Below are positions 27,191-37,100 of a DNA stretch of 64,000 bases, piece by piece; within the stretch, counting starts at the first letter, position 1, and each line of letters starts with the position of its first letter. The stretch is taken from NCBI GenBank assembly GCA_021732025.1, contig JAKFVU010000084.1, positions 1 to 64,000 on the forward strand, given 5' to 3'. The notes beneath the pieces are model-generated. The model did no database searches and was not told the DNA's origin. It saw only the letters and a list, made by a program, of their open reading frames with translations. The position numbers and the translations under genes were made by a program. The stretch is from Candidatus Obscuribacterales bacterium. GTDB taxonomy: Bacteria > Cyanobacteriota > Vampirovibrionia > Obscuribacterales > Obscuribacteraceae.

Positions 27191-27913
27191 TTATTGCGGA
27201 ATTAGCTCAGGGTGATTGGAGCGGTGAAGAAATTCTACAAACGATTCTTTGTAATTGAATTTATCATCGCTATCTAATGGAGCAAAGGCTCTAATTCTGC
27301 GCTCGACATAAGAAGCAGGATTGATCAAGACATTGCGCACTGTGCCATCGGGCTTGAAATAAATCGACTTTTCAATCTGAGCAAAAATAGAGCCATCAGG
27401 ACCCGGCGCAAAACTGTGAAACTGAATTGTTCGATAACTATCTTCAATTACGTGATCTTTCTTTCTCTCGCACACCATCAAAAAGTAGTAGGCCATAGCA
27501 ACATGTGTGGCACTGGCGCTGAGAGGAACTTCGTCCTCTAAAATCGTATGCACCACAGTTTTATCTTGGTCAATGTCATACATGATTGGCTCGCGTTTTG
27601 CTTCCCAAATGCGCCCTTTCGCATCAAGCTGGCGCCCACGCTCACGCTGGCGAACGCTTTTCTCAATGCGACCATTAGGTGCAACTGTCTCTGTTCTAAT
27701 TGTGGCCCCGGCAAACCAATCAGGTATGCGATACCAGCCGCTAATAGACTGCTGAGGCAAATTGCGATCATCAAAAGTAGCGCCCGCTTGCAAGGTCATG
27801 GGCACAACTTTCTGATTACCCGGAGCCAACGGATCGTCAGCCACAGCCATCGGGGGCGATGTAGCAATTGATAAAAGCAGCAAAGGTGACAAAAGTATCA
27901 AACTAAATCGCAT
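27191..27913 (-). CDS. Secreted WYRIP-family protein (paralogue 1)
   Basis: The product has 240 residues with an N-terminal signal peptide (LILLSPLLLLSIATSPPMAVA). It shares a family core with three other genes in this window: an N-terminal QAGATFDDRNLPQQ, then SGWYRIPDWFAG, RQLDAKGRIWEAKREPIMYD, and a C-terminal DDKFNYKESFVEFLHRSNHPELIPQ. I recognise no named domain. The WYRIPxWFAG box and the ending NYxxSFxxFLxxxNxxxLIP are the hallmarks. It is transcribed away from the secreted protein at 28007. The bidirectional terminator at 27054-27100 lies beyond its 3' end. Exported location is inferred; function unknown. Confidence 0.8.
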   Translation of the reverse strand: MRFSLILLSPLLLLSIATSPPMAVADDPLAPGNQKVVPMTLQAGATFDDRNLPQQSISGWYRIPDWFAGATIRTETVAPNGRIEKSVRQRERGRQLDAKGRIWEAKREPIMYDIDQDKTVVHTILEDEVPLSASATHVAMAYYFLMVCERKKDHVIEDSYRTIQFHSFAPGPDGSIFAQIEKSIYFKPDGTVRNVLINPASYVERRIRAFAPLDSDDKFNYKESFVEFLHRSNHPELIPQ

Positions 27914-28006
27914 GTGCTGAAAGTATCACACCTTTAATAGAGAGGGAAATGGAGGGAAACTATCAGTCGAGTTAGGATTTAAACCAGCACGAACAAGGTA
28001 AGTTAT

Positions 28007-29098
28007 GTGCGGAAGTATAGCCAGCCAGAGAGTGAACCGTCGTTGAAAGTAAAACTAGCAAGGCCATTAATAACCGCAGCATTCTTTCTGGCTATATCCT
28101 ATTGTGCCAGCCCAGCGGTTGCTCAAGGTGAAAAAACAGAAACTCTCATAAAAGACCGCTATCTTCTTTATCACCAAACCGTTCTACAAGCCAATAGCCT
28201 TGATGAGTTGATGCCATTTCGCCCCAGCAAGATTCAGGCCGATATGGAAAAGAAAAAGGCCGAAGCGCAAGCCAAAGAAGGCGATGTCGGTAAAAAAATG
28301 ATGTCTGCAATGTTTTCGATGATCAAATCGATGGAACCACGCAATGTCACAGTAACAGCCGTGGCGGTAAAGGGTGATACTGCCGAACTAACTGTCAGCG
28401 CCAGCGATGCTGGCGAATTTCCCGACGCCATGAGCAAAGGCTTTGGCAACATGGCGAGCACAGTAAGTGCCGGTTTAGGAGTAAAACCTGGGGCGATAAA
28501 ACCAATGCGCAGCACCACCACTGGCAAAATTACTATGGTGAAGGAAGATGGTAATTGGATGGTTGGTGAAGAGAGCTGGTCGACCAATGTAACCAACCTC
28601 ACTCCAGCTCAAGAAGCAAAGCAAAAGGCAGAAGCGGCACAGAAAAAAAGTCACAGTTCTTGGTGCGCTCCAGCTGCATCTATGGCTTTTCCTCAAAAGC
28701 CAGCAGCAGGACGTATTCACGGTCAGGCATTCATCGTAGAAAATGCTGAAATTACCAATGACATTTTGACAATTCGACAAGGGCGTGACTTTTTCGCCGA
28801 TAGAGAATTTATGATTTTTCTGTTCGGTCTTGACGGAAAACTAGAGGGCCAACAAATTATCGTCAAAGATGGTGCACCGGTTGGAAAAGCTAGTTGCCAC
28901 GTGCACATGAAATGGCTCGCACCTGGTAAAAGTCTGCCGGAGACTTCTATGTTTATGCCAATGGACGGCTACGGCATTCGCATTGCTTTCGGCAAACGTG
29001 ACCCTAAGACCGGCATGCTACCAGGCTATATTGTGCTGCGAATGCCCGACAAAGAGCAGAGCTTTGTTCAAGGCTACTTCTACGCCAAACAGAAGTGA
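28007..29098 (+). CDS. Secreted protein of unknown function
   Basis: The product has 363 residues. GTG at 28007 follows AAGG by 8 bases; the overlapping ATG at 28005 is in a frame that soon stops. A signal peptide ends near residue 40 (PLITAAFFLAISYCASPAVAQG). The middle has a polar helix (SKIQADMEKKKAEAQAKEG) followed by a DUF4878/lumazine-like pattern of strands (VTVTAVAVKGDTAELTVSAS, TGKITMVKEDGNWMVGEESW). The C-terminal half (GRIHGQAFIVENAEITNDIL onward) contains DGKLEGQQIIVKDG and looks beta-rich. I do not recognise the family with confidence. It lies between two members of the WYRIP family and converges on the second. Confidence 0.75.
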   Translation: MRKYSQPESEPSLKVKLARPLITAAFFLAISYCASPAVAQGEKTETLIKDRYLLYHQTVLQANSLDELMPFRPSKIQADMEKKKAEAQAKEGDVGKKMMSAMFSMIKSMEPRNVTVTAVAVKGDTAELTVSASDAGEFPDAMSKGFGNMASTVSAGLGVKPGAIKPMRSTTTGKITMVKEDGNWMVGEESWSTNVTNLTPAQEAKQKAEAAQKKSHSSWCAPAASMAFPQKPAAGRIHGQAFIVENAEITNDILTIRQGRDFFADREFMIFLFGLDGKLEGQQIIVKDGAPVGKASCHVHMKWLAPGKSLPETSMFMPMDGYGIRIAFGKRDPKTGMLPGYIVLRMPDKEQSFVQGYFYAKQK

Positions 29099-29116
29099 AC
29101 CAGTGAGTTAGCGCCT

Positions 29117-29902
29117 CTATTGGGGGTTTGGCGAATCTAGCTGGGGAACTGGAGAATTAGCTTGTGGAATTAGAGCGGCCTGATTGGTTGACTGTAAAAA
29201 TCGAATAAATGAATCTCTGTAGTCAAATGTGTCGTCTCTATCGGTCGGCTCAAACTCAGCAATCTTCTGCTCAACATATGAAGCTCGCATTGGCAGTGTA
29301 TTTTGAAAAACTCCGGCAGCATTAAAATAAACTGCTTGAGCGATATTGGCATTGATTGAACCATCAGGGTTGGGCGTGAATACATGTATCTGCTGTGTTT
29401 GAAAACTCTTGGTGATGCGATGGCTCTTGATGTTTTCACAAATCATCAAAGCAAAGTAACGCATTATAACTTGATCGCGAGCCACTTTAAGAGGCAACTC
29501 TTCAGTCAAAACTGTATGCACTATAATATTCTTTTCTTCAATATCGTAGCGAATGGGCTCGCGTCTAGCTTCCCAAACATGGCCTTTGGCATCAATCTGC
29601 CGGCCGCGCTCGCGCCTGCGAATGTCCTTTATTGAACCACCCATATCTGAATAGACTTTGGTGCGTTCAGTTAGCCCAGCGAACCAGTGCGGTATGCGAT
29701 ACCATCCATTGATATTTTGCTTAGGCAAATTATCAGCATTGAAAGTCTCACCGGCCTGCAAGGCCGGCGGAATGACATGGGTTTGCTCTGTTCCAAGTTG
29801 AAATGTTGGTGACCCTTGTGAGTAGGCCGGTGCCAAAGAACAAAAAGACACGAGAGATGCAGTGGCCACAGAAATAATATTTGGGTGCAATTTATTAATC
29901 AT
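29117..29902 (-). CDS. Secreted WYRIP-family protein (paralogue 2)
   Basis: The product has 261 residues with a signal peptide (IISVATASLVSFCSLAPAYS). Family core: LQAGETFNADNLPKQN, NGWYRIPHWFAGLTERTKV, RRERGRQIDAKGHVWEARRE, and near the end DTFDYRDSFIRFLQSTNQ followed by AALIPQ. It is the nearest relative in the window of the 27191 protein, sharing long identical stretches such as RRERGRQ/RQRERGRQ with A-K-G and W-E-A. Its ATG overlaps the stop of the upstream small gene (ATGA), so it is the last gene of a tightly packed minus-strand cluster. Function unknown. Confidence 0.8.
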   Translation of the reverse strand: MINKLHPNIISVATASLVSFCSLAPAYSQGSPTFQLGTEQTHVIPPALQAGETFNADNLPKQNINGWYRIPHWFAGLTERTKVYSDMGGSIKDIRRRERGRQIDAKGHVWEARREPIRYDIEEKNIIVHTVLTEELPLKVARDQVIMRYFALMICENIKSHRITKSFQTQQIHVFTPNPDGSINANIAQAVYFNAAGVFQNTLPMRASYVEQKIAEFEPTDRDDTFDYRDSFIRFLQSTNQAALIPQANSPVPQLDSPNPQ

Positions 29903-30213
29903 CGTCCAACATCATCATCGTCTAGCACTTTATTCTCTCGAACCCGGCTCGCCATCCACAAATCAAATTCGCGCCGTTCGTTTTCTGAAATATCGCTATC
30001 GGTAATTCTCACCTTTAACCAGTCGTAGCATTCTTTCAGTTCTTCAAGCCGCCTCTTTCTCTTGGTAGTATCAGAGTCGGTGCCCTTATTCTTGCTGTTT
30101 TTGCGCCCTACCAACCATTTTAAAAACTCAGCGCGCTCAGCCTTAGACAGGTTGGCAGCATTCATTCTTGCGGCCAACCAACTCTTAAACTGCGGATCGT
30201 CTGAATTACTCAC
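29899..30213 (-). CDS. Small charged helical protein with an internal duplication
   Basis: The product has 104 residues with no signal peptide or membrane segment. Two halves repeat the same pattern: FKSWLAARMNAANLSKAERA and EFLKWLVGRK in the first; YDWLKVRITDSDISENERRE and FDLWMASRV in the second. A Lys/Arg-rich hinge (SKNKGTDSDTTKRKRR) separates them and DDDD lies at the end. Both halves look like short helical hairpins. The gene overlaps the next one by ATGA and starts 8 bases after the preceding stop, so it is co-translated with secreted proteins although itself cytoplasmic. I recognise no family. Confidence 0.7.
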   Translation of the reverse strand: MSNSDDPQFKSWLAARMNAANLSKAERAEFLKWLVGRKNSKNKGTDSDTTKRKRRLEELKECYDWLKVRITDSDISENERREFDLWMASRVRENKVLDDDDVGR

Positions 30214-30221
30214 TGAAGCCT

Positions 30222-30821
30222 CTACTGAAACTCCATCGAATCAAGTGCCTTATCAATTACTTTGCGAAAATCGTCGAAGATCGGCTCTTCTGCAGTGTAG
30301 TTAAAGACGAAAGCTTTATCACCTTTAATGGCTAAATATTGCTCAATTTTAGCCGTGCGCGGGGTATCTTCAAAAGCCAATGTATAAATCGTTTTCTTGG
30401 CCGGCACGCCGCCTAGTTTGCTATCACCTTCGCTGACAAAATTTACCGCCATATGCTGTGCGGGCAAAGCAGTCTTAATCTGGTCACTAGTGAGTTTGTA
30501 ATATTCGGCCAGCGTGATAGGACTAGGTAACTTTTCGACAACAACGCGATAGCTGGCTAGACCATCTAAAGTGATGAACTTACAAATGATCAGACTATCT
30601 TTCGGTTCAATTTTCTCCCAAGTTTTGGGGTAGTCGATACTGAAGCCATGCTGTGCGTTGCTGTAGCGCTCCATACCTTTGAGAGCAACTTCAACGTTTT
30701 CTTTCAGTTCGCTTTTGTTTGGAATCTCGCGGGCAATAGCCGGGTTAGCCGCTAGCAGCAAGAGTTGGAAGGCGCTGCCAAGTACTAGCAAAAGTGTCTT
30801 ACGCGAAGTTCTAGAAAGCAT
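30222..30821 (-). CDS. Secreted PsbP/Mog1-like protein
   Basis: The product has 199 residues with a signal peptide (KTLLLVLGSAFQLLLLAANPAIA). The mature part begins with an ERYSNAQHGFSIDYPKTWEK strand pattern. It continues with YRVVVEKLPSPITLAEYYKL and ends DKAFVFNYTAEEPIFDDFRK, then VIDKALDSM. The GFSIDYPxxW entry and final FDxxRKVIDxxLxSM helix match the PsbP/Mog1 (DUF1795-like) fold, common in cyanobacterial-lineage exported proteins. The molecular role of such solo domains is unknown. The ATG is preceded by GAGAGGAAA, a good ribosome site. A CTCAC/GTGAG hairpin sits just upstream in the 42-base gap to the previous gene. Confidence 0.7.
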   Translation of the reverse strand: MLSRTSRKTLLLVLGSAFQLLLLAANPAIAREIPNKSELKENVEVALKGMERYSNAQHGFSIDYPKTWEKIEPKDSLIICKFITLDGLASYRVVVEKLPSPITLAEYYKLTSDQIKTALPAQHMAVNFVSEGDSKLGGVPAKKTIYTLAFEDTPRTAKIEQYLAIKGDKAFVFNYTAEEPIFDDFRKVIDKALDSMEFQ

Positions 30822-30863
30822 TTTCCTCTCACCTCAAAGCTGACGTGAGGATTCTAACATTTG

Positions 30864-32480
30864 TCAGTTGTATTGCGGCGACGAAATGACAAATTCCACA
30901 GCTAGGCCGCCATCGAAGTAGCTTTTGCGCTCACGGTCTCCATGCTTACTATCAATCACTTTGCCATACAAACTTCCAGTCGGGCGCAAGCAACCGTCCA
31001 TTTCCATCAGCTGGCCACAATGCTTGCCACCATTGGCGACACCAAGATTGTGTACTTGATCTCGAAATGCAATCGTCCACATGGCGTTATTTGCTTTTAG
31101 ACTATTGAGACCCAAAGTATAAACTTGGCGGTCATGAACAATCTGATTGGGCACATCAGAAACAAAATAGCCATCGACAATCACGGCACCATTTTTGTCA
31201 AAGCGGTAAACAAGCGACTGACCGTAAGCCATCGAACCAATAGAAGGCTGCATCCGATCGCCGATAACTGCCAACAATGAATCAATTTTGACTCTCCCGT
31301 GAGCAGTGCGTATCCAGTCGTAAAGCCCCTGTACAAAGACATTTGAAAGAGTACGAGTTTGGCCGTTATCAAAATCGCGACTAAGCTGTGCTTGCGCGTC
31401 GAGTGGATAATCGCCACCATGGGCCCTGAACATTTCCATATTGGTGCGGCTAGAGCGTGGGTCATTGATGTAGTCGGCCAAAGAAAGATAGCCGCTAGGA
31501 TAGCCGTCTGGAAGGCCGACAATCATCACTCCGGCGGCTGCTCTATCTGTCAGCGAAAAGGGCGCAGCACAAGCGGAGCACAAGACATCGCCAAAGAAGC
31601 GATCTCTGCTTTCGGCAAATTCAAGCTCAGCTTTAGCGCGAACTATACTTGATGGCATCTCACATTTACCCTGATCAGCAACAAATTGATCTTTTGCCAC
31701 TAAGCTTGGCTGAGCACCAACAGCGGCAAAGATAAACGACTGACCGGCAATTGCAAGATCTTTGAAAGCTTTGTAGCAGCCGTTTTGTATTGAGGCAGCT
31801 GGTACTTCGGCAAGTTGTTCAGTCACAGTCAAGGCTGTATTCGTCGTGCCTCCTTGAGAAAGATAACCCAACTCAAGGTCAAATTTCTTCAGCTCTACTG
31901 CCTCCATTGTGCGCGCTAAAGCAAGACTCTTAACGAATGCCTGACGAGCAGCCGTCAGTGGTTTCACAGCCTTTCCATGCAAAGAAAGTGGTGCACTGGC
32001 ATCTTCGCGCAGAGCAAGTTTCAAACCGTCCACCAGCCTTCTTCCAGCAGCCGCAGTATTGGCTGCATCTAAACGAGCTAAGCGCAGATACTCTTCGTTG
32101 TTAAGATGCTTAGCCACCAACATGCTGGTGCGGGCTGTAGACACAAGAGTATTTATTCCAATAACTGGAATTGGTTTGCCATCTGCTGCTATCGATGACG
32201 TAGCAGTAGGTGCGCCATCACTTAGACCGACCAGACCATAGTTTGGATCTTCCACCACAACCTGTGAAAGTTCGCGCGCAGCCGCTAAAGATGCAGCTTC
32301 AATGGCACATTCAGCATGACGATGAGCGGTAAAAAATTTAACTACGCTGGCACACGAAGTGGCCACAAAAATCAAAAGAGCCATAGCAAAAACAAGCATA
32401 AGGCAAAGCATAGCCGCAGCGCGCTCACTTCTTTTTGGGCACGACCTCGAGGTACCCTTTGTCACTTTGCTATGGCTCAT
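30864..32480 (-). CDS. TadG-like membrane-anchored protein
   Basis: The product has 538 residues. A short basic N-terminus (SRSCPKRSERAAAM) is followed by one hydrophobic segment (LCLMLVFAMALLIFVATSCA) and FFTAHRHAECAIEAASLAAA, with ARELS next. This resembles the N-terminus of TadE/TadG-type proteins of the Tad/Flp pilus system, where a conserved TM helix precedes an Ala-rich region. The long exported part has four Cys near the middle (a VLCSACAAPF pair and CEMPSS) and ends in strand-rich sequence. No other tad genes are adjacent, so assignment to a pilus is only an inference. It sits in a minus-strand cluster between the beta-helix and PsbP-like genes. Confidence 0.65.
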   Translation of the reverse strand: MSHSKVTKGTSRSCPKRSERAAAMLCLMLVFAMALLIFVATSCASVVKFFTAHRHAECAIEAASLAAARELSQVVVEDPNYGLVGLSDGAPTATSSIAADGKPIPVIGINTLVSTARTSMLVAKHLNNEEYLRLARLDAANTAAAGRRLVDGLKLALREDASAPLSLHGKAVKPLTAARQAFVKSLALARTMEAVELKKFDLELGYLSQGGTTNTALTVTEQLAEVPAASIQNGCYKAFKDLAIAGQSFIFAAVGAQPSLVAKDQFVADQGKCEMPSSIVRAKAELEFAESRDRFFGDVLCSACAAPFSLTDRAAAGVMIVGLPDGYPSGYLSLADYINDPRSSRTNMEMFRAHGGDYPLDAQAQLSRDFDNGQTRTLSNVFVQGLYDWIRTAHGRVKIDSLLAVIGDRMQPSIGSMAYGQSLVYRFDKNGAVIVDGYFVSDVPNQIVHDRQVYTLGLNSLKANNAMWTIAFRDQVHNLGVANGGKHCGQLMEMDGCLRPTGSLYGKVIDSKHGDRERKSYFDGGLAVEFVISSPQYN

Positions 32481-32514
32481 TCGATAGACACTCCAGAATC
32501 AGAACTGCAGCTAG

Positions 32515-33843
32515 CTAAGGTCCACCAATGGCAGTGGGTAGGCCACGAGTAGGGCCATAAGGCATACAGATGTTTGTAACAGCACCAATTGAGGTGCCTT
32601 TACCGACAGCCGGTGAGCCTGGTTTAACTGAAAAATCGAACAACGTATAGGCCTGGGGAATAAAAGCAGTCGGAGCAGCAGGGAAATAAATATTGCTTGT
32701 GACGAACAATGGATCGGCTAAGGTCGGTGCCAATGCAACTGTATTACCAGAAACTGAATATTGCACGTTGCCACCAGCATTGACTTTCTGCGAGGCTGGA
32801 ATGTCGACAAATCCGCCGAAGATAATCGAATTAGTTACTTTGAGTTTACCGGAGGCATTTACACTGACCGCGTGCTGAGGCAATCCGTAGGGCAGTGGGC
32901 GAAATGGATCAAGAACCAATTTGTTCTGATATACGGTGCAGTTCGCAACCGTGGCACTGGCCGTGCTACCAGCAGCAGGAGCGACTTTTATATTGGCCAG
33001 GCGGGCGAAGAGAAAGAGACTATCAGTTAGCCGAACATTGCCATTAGCAATATCTACTCCGTAGTCAACATAAGGACCGAAGACACACTTATGGGCAAAG
33101 ATAGTCGAGGCTGGCCCTCCAACAGTCTTTGAGCCGAGAATTCCCGTACCACAATTCATAAAGAAGCCATAGCCGTTAGCACCGAAAGTACAGTTGTTAA
33201 ATACAGTCGAATTAGCCACTCCGGCAACCGGTCTATCGAGGGCACTTACTCCACAATCTCTAAAATCGCAATTGATAAAGTGATTGTTGACTCCGCCAAA
33301 TGTAGCACCGGCGATGCGGCCACCAAGATAAGGAGGGAAGCCAGATACTTTTGAAATTTCCACATTTCGCAACGAGTTGTTATTTGTCTGAATGTTGACA
33401 CCTTCGGCACCAAACGATTCAATCTTGATGCCAGAGCGCCTCACTGCCACTAAGTGTATATTTGAGCCAACAAACTTGATTCCGGTGGCCAGTGGATAGC
33501 CTGGCATAGCTCCGTTGAAAACGACCTGGCCAGAATGACCGGCGGCGTTGCTTTGCCTAATCACAATATTGCTAGCCGGTACAGTGAGCGAAGTCTTGTA
33601 GGTAATACCGCTGGTGCCACCATCAATAACTATATGGTCGCCACTAACAATTTTTGTCCAATCAATTTGGGAAGGATCTTTCCAAGCCTTTGCCCAATTC
33701 TGACCTGTAGTACCAGAGCCCGCGGGCGAAACAAAATAATTACGAGCAGCCACATCTTGAATGGTGCTGAGATGCGCAGTTAGAGCGACGGACAATCCAA
33801 GCAACATGCGCGTAGCAAATTTTGGAATAGAAATACTTTTCAC
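32515..33843 (-). CDS. Secreted right-handed beta-helix protein
   Basis: The product has 442 residues. GTG at 33843 is preceded by GGAG at a spacing of about 7 bases. A signal peptide (FATRMLLGLSVALTAHLS) leads to NYFVSPAGSGTTGQNWAKAW, the usual entry of DUF1565-type and pectate-lyase-like beta helices. Short strand-turn rungs follow (NSLRNVEISKVSG, NHFINCDFRDCG, STVFNNCTFGANG, SVNASGKLKVTNSIIFGG). Such folds bind or cleave polysaccharides, but I see no catalytic lyase residues. It is probably the first gene of the minus-strand cluster ending at 29117. Four CGTGA repeats 77-114 bases upstream may regulate it. Confidence 0.8.
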   Translation of the reverse strand: MKSISIPKFATRMLLGLSVALTAHLSTIQDVAARNYFVSPAGSGTTGQNWAKAWKDPSQIDWTKIVSGDHIVIDGGTSGITYKTSLTVPASNIVIRQSNAAGHSGQVVFNGAMPGYPLATGIKFVGSNIHLVAVRRSGIKIESFGAEGVNIQTNNNSLRNVEISKVSGFPPYLGGRIAGATFGGVNNHFINCDFRDCGVSALDRPVAGVANSTVFNNCTFGANGYGFFMNCGTGILGSKTVGGPASTIFAHKCVFGPYVDYGVDIANGNVRLTDSLFLFARLANIKVAPAAGSTASATVANCTVYQNKLVLDPFRPLPYGLPQHAVSVNASGKLKVTNSIIFGGFVDIPASQKVNAGGNVQYSVSGNTVALAPTLADPLFVTSNIYFPAAPTAFIPQAYTLFDFSVKPGSPAVGKGTSIGAVTNICMPYGPTRGLPTAIGGP

Positions 33844-33919
33844 AATTTTTCTCCATAGCAGCGGCTGCCCAAAGAATCTCTGGGCACACTTGTTTGATGT
33901 CTCAACTCTAAAGGCGAAC

Positions 33920-33957
33920 CGTGAATAAGTCGTGAGCCCAACGTGAAAACGGCGTGA
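33920..33957. promoter_or_regulatory. Four CGTGA direct repeats at an exact 11-base period
   Basis: CGTGA starts at 33920, 33931, 33942 and 33953. The 11-base phasing of 5-7 base direct repeats is the binding pattern of OmpR/PhoB-type winged-helix regulators. The element lies in the 257-base divergent gap, 77-114 bases from the beta-helix start and 144-181 bases from the debranching-enzyme start. It could serve either gene. A possible plus-strand promoter (TTCGGA, 16 bases, CATATA) lies downstream near 33994-34030. Confidence 0.5.
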
Positions 33958-34100
33958 AGTTCGTGGAGCCCAGAAAACAAAATTAGTAACGGCAAGAAAA
34001 TTTTCGGACGCTACTTTCTCTATTCATATAGTGGAAATACGATTGACCCACCCCCTCTTGAGAACTATCGTAAAAGCAGTCAGAGCGAGGGAAGATTCAG

Positions 34101-37100
34101 GTGCCGCAACTTCGACATCCCGAATCAGATATAGCCTCTGGAACGGCTTCTGGTGCAGCCGCTGATAAAGCTGCCGCAACTGACTCGACGTCGAGTAACG
34201 CCAGTTCGACAAATGACACCTGGCTCGGCGAGAACATATGGAAGCCCGTTCAAGAAAACGTACTCAACCCGATGGCCAACGGCACCGGGGCTGTGCGCAT
34301 TTACAATACATTTGCCCCCGCTGACAAACAAGCAAAAGAAGCTAAAGTTGCTGAAGTGCACAATATTGCCCAATGGGGCGTGCAGACACTTTCAGAAACA
34401 GCGGGCGCCATCGTACCCTATGTTATTGCCGGAAAACTGCTACATGGCGGCGGTAGACTAGTAGGCGAGTCAATAGGCGCCAAAGGTGTCACCGCTAGAA
34501 TTCTTACACACGAGGCTGGTGCCCAAATTGTTGGTGCCGGCATCTATGACTTTATTAAGAAGCCCCATCAAGGCGAAACCAGGGTTAGCAACTCGATTGC
34601 AACAATGGCTAGCTTCACAGTCTTTGAAGGGGGCAACCGCCTGATCAAAGCAGAGTCTATGGGTCTTTTTGCTCGCACCAGCGGACGGGCAGTAGTTGGC
34701 GCTGGCGGCGGTCTAGTGGGCTACGACACATCGCACTTTGTGGCCGGGCTGCTCGGCGAGAAGACTGAGACCAACTGGTCCGATCGCGGCCAAGCGATGG
34801 CCTCGGGAGCCTTCATCAATACCTCTCTTCCGGCAATTTCTCACGGCCTCACTCGTGCTTATGATGCTGGTATCAATAGCCAATCTTGGGGCAAAGGGGT
34901 GCCGATTGAACGCTACTTAAAATATGAGGGACTAAGCCATCCAGAGCTAGTTGAGGCAGCTCGCTTTAACCCACTGGCCCGGGTGAAGGAAGTGAAAACT
35001 CCTGGAGCCGAGACCAAAGCAGATATAAGTAAAAATGTGGTCGAGCTGCAGAAGAGCGACAACGCAGCCAAATTAGCTCATGAATTAACCCACCTGCGCT
35101 TAGCTAAGCAGATGGAGCCGCTCTATTCTCTGCTGGAGCCAATGAGCAAGGCCAATCCACAGAAAGCTGAACAAGATTTCTATAAGCTCAGAGCATTTGC
35201 CGAGTCAACTGCGCGGGCCACCGAAAACAAAGTGCTTCAGCGCATGCAAGGGCCAGAAGCACCGCAAGTGGTAGAGCATCCAGCCTTAGTTGGCGAGCAA
35301 CTAGCAAAAGACGGCCGCCAATATAAAGACATTTGGGCCGAAGAATGGAAAGCCTTCCTCGCCCGGCCCGACTTTAGGCCCAAGGTAGAGTTTCACGGAA
35401 TAGAACCGGGCGCGGTCAAAATTGGCTCGCCAGAACCCCTCGGTGCCACAGTAACCGAGCACGGTGTCAATTTTGCTGTGGCCTCAGAAAGCGCAGCAAA
35501 GGTCGAACTACTTATATTTGAAAACAAAGACGCTAAACAACCAACCAGAACAATAGAACTGACAAAAACCGATAACGTCTGGCACGGCTTCGTCGAAAAT
35601 TTACAGCCCGGCACTCAGTATTTATACCGCGCCCACGGCGAATATTCCCCTGCTCAAAACGGTTCGCGTATCAACGAAAACATGGCCTTGCTCGACCCAT
35701 ACAGTAAAGCCATCACAGGCGGCACCAAAGGGCCGTTAGGTTATGACAATAGCAATCTCAATGACGCCAACCGCCACTTACAAAAAGGCACCATTGATAG
35801 TGTCGAAGAAATGCCCCGCTCAATTGTTGTCAAAGCTGGAGAATTTGATTGGCAAGGAGACAGAGCTCCAAGTATCGAAATGGCCGATAGCCATATTTAC
35901 GAGACCAATTTGAGAGGGATGACCGCCGCAGACCAAACTCTCGGTGCGAGTGCCGGAACCTATCTCGGCCTACTCGAAAAGATTGATCACTTGAAGAGTC
36001 TCAATGTCACGGCTGTTGAGCTAATGCCAATAATGCAGTTTGATAAAGCCGACTGGCCCCACAATGACCCTGTCACGGGTGAGCCGCTGGGCAATTCCTG
36101 GGGTTACAACACAGTGGCTTTCCAAGCACCAGAAGGGCGGTTCGCTAAAAGTGGCAGCGATGGTGCTCAGGTTAATGAGTTCAAGACCATGGTGCGCGAA
36201 CTTCACAAAAACAATATCGAAGTAATTCTCGATATTGTCTTTAACCACACACGAGAGGGCGGACATATGGGCCCCACTGTGAGTTTCAAAGGTTTCGACA
36301 ATAAAGTCTACTACATGCTCGTTCCCGGCCGTCCCGAACTATATGTCGATCATACCGGCTGCGGCAACACGATGAATACCAATCATCCCCAAGTGCAAAA
36401 GATGATCATTGATACTTTGCGCTATTGGAAAGAAGAGATGCATGTGGACGGCTTCCGCTTTGATCTAGCCACCATCTTCAATTATGATGTTAACGGTGCA
36501 GAGAAAGCCAAGACTCCCATTATTGAAGCAATGGAAAATGACCCTGTTCTCAAAGATACAAAGCTAATTGCCGAAGCCTGGGGGCCACATCAATATAAGT
36601 TAGGCCACTTCTCAGACCAGCGTTGGTCTGAATGGAACGGCGACTTTAGAGATACAGTGCGCAAGTTTATCAAAGGCGACAGTGGTCAAACAGGCACCTT
36701 AGCTGAACGTATTAAGGGCTCGCCCACTTGGTTTAGACCAGAAAGCGGACGCTACTCAATTAACTTTGTCACCGCCCATGATGGCTATACACTAAATGAT
36801 TTGGTGTCCTACCAGCAAAAACACAATCATGCTAACGGCGAAAAAAATAACGATGGCAGCAACGATAACCACAGCTGGAATCACGGGTTTGAAGGCCCAG
36901 TAGAGCGCTCAGGGCTACCACTAGCTGAGCAACAACGAATCGAACAACTGCGCGTGCAACAGGTAAAGAATGCGCTCGCATTGCTGTACTTGTCGAAGGG
37001 CACACCAATGTTATTGTACGGCGACGAAATGCGCCGCAGCCAAAATGGAAACAACAATGCCTGGCCCCAAGACAAGCTGACACAGCTTGATTGGATGCTC

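Noticed and set aside
30864-32480. A full Tad/Flp pilus locus
   Set aside because: Only a TadG-like N-terminus is seen; no tadA, tadB, tadC, cpaB or flp gene lies nearby.
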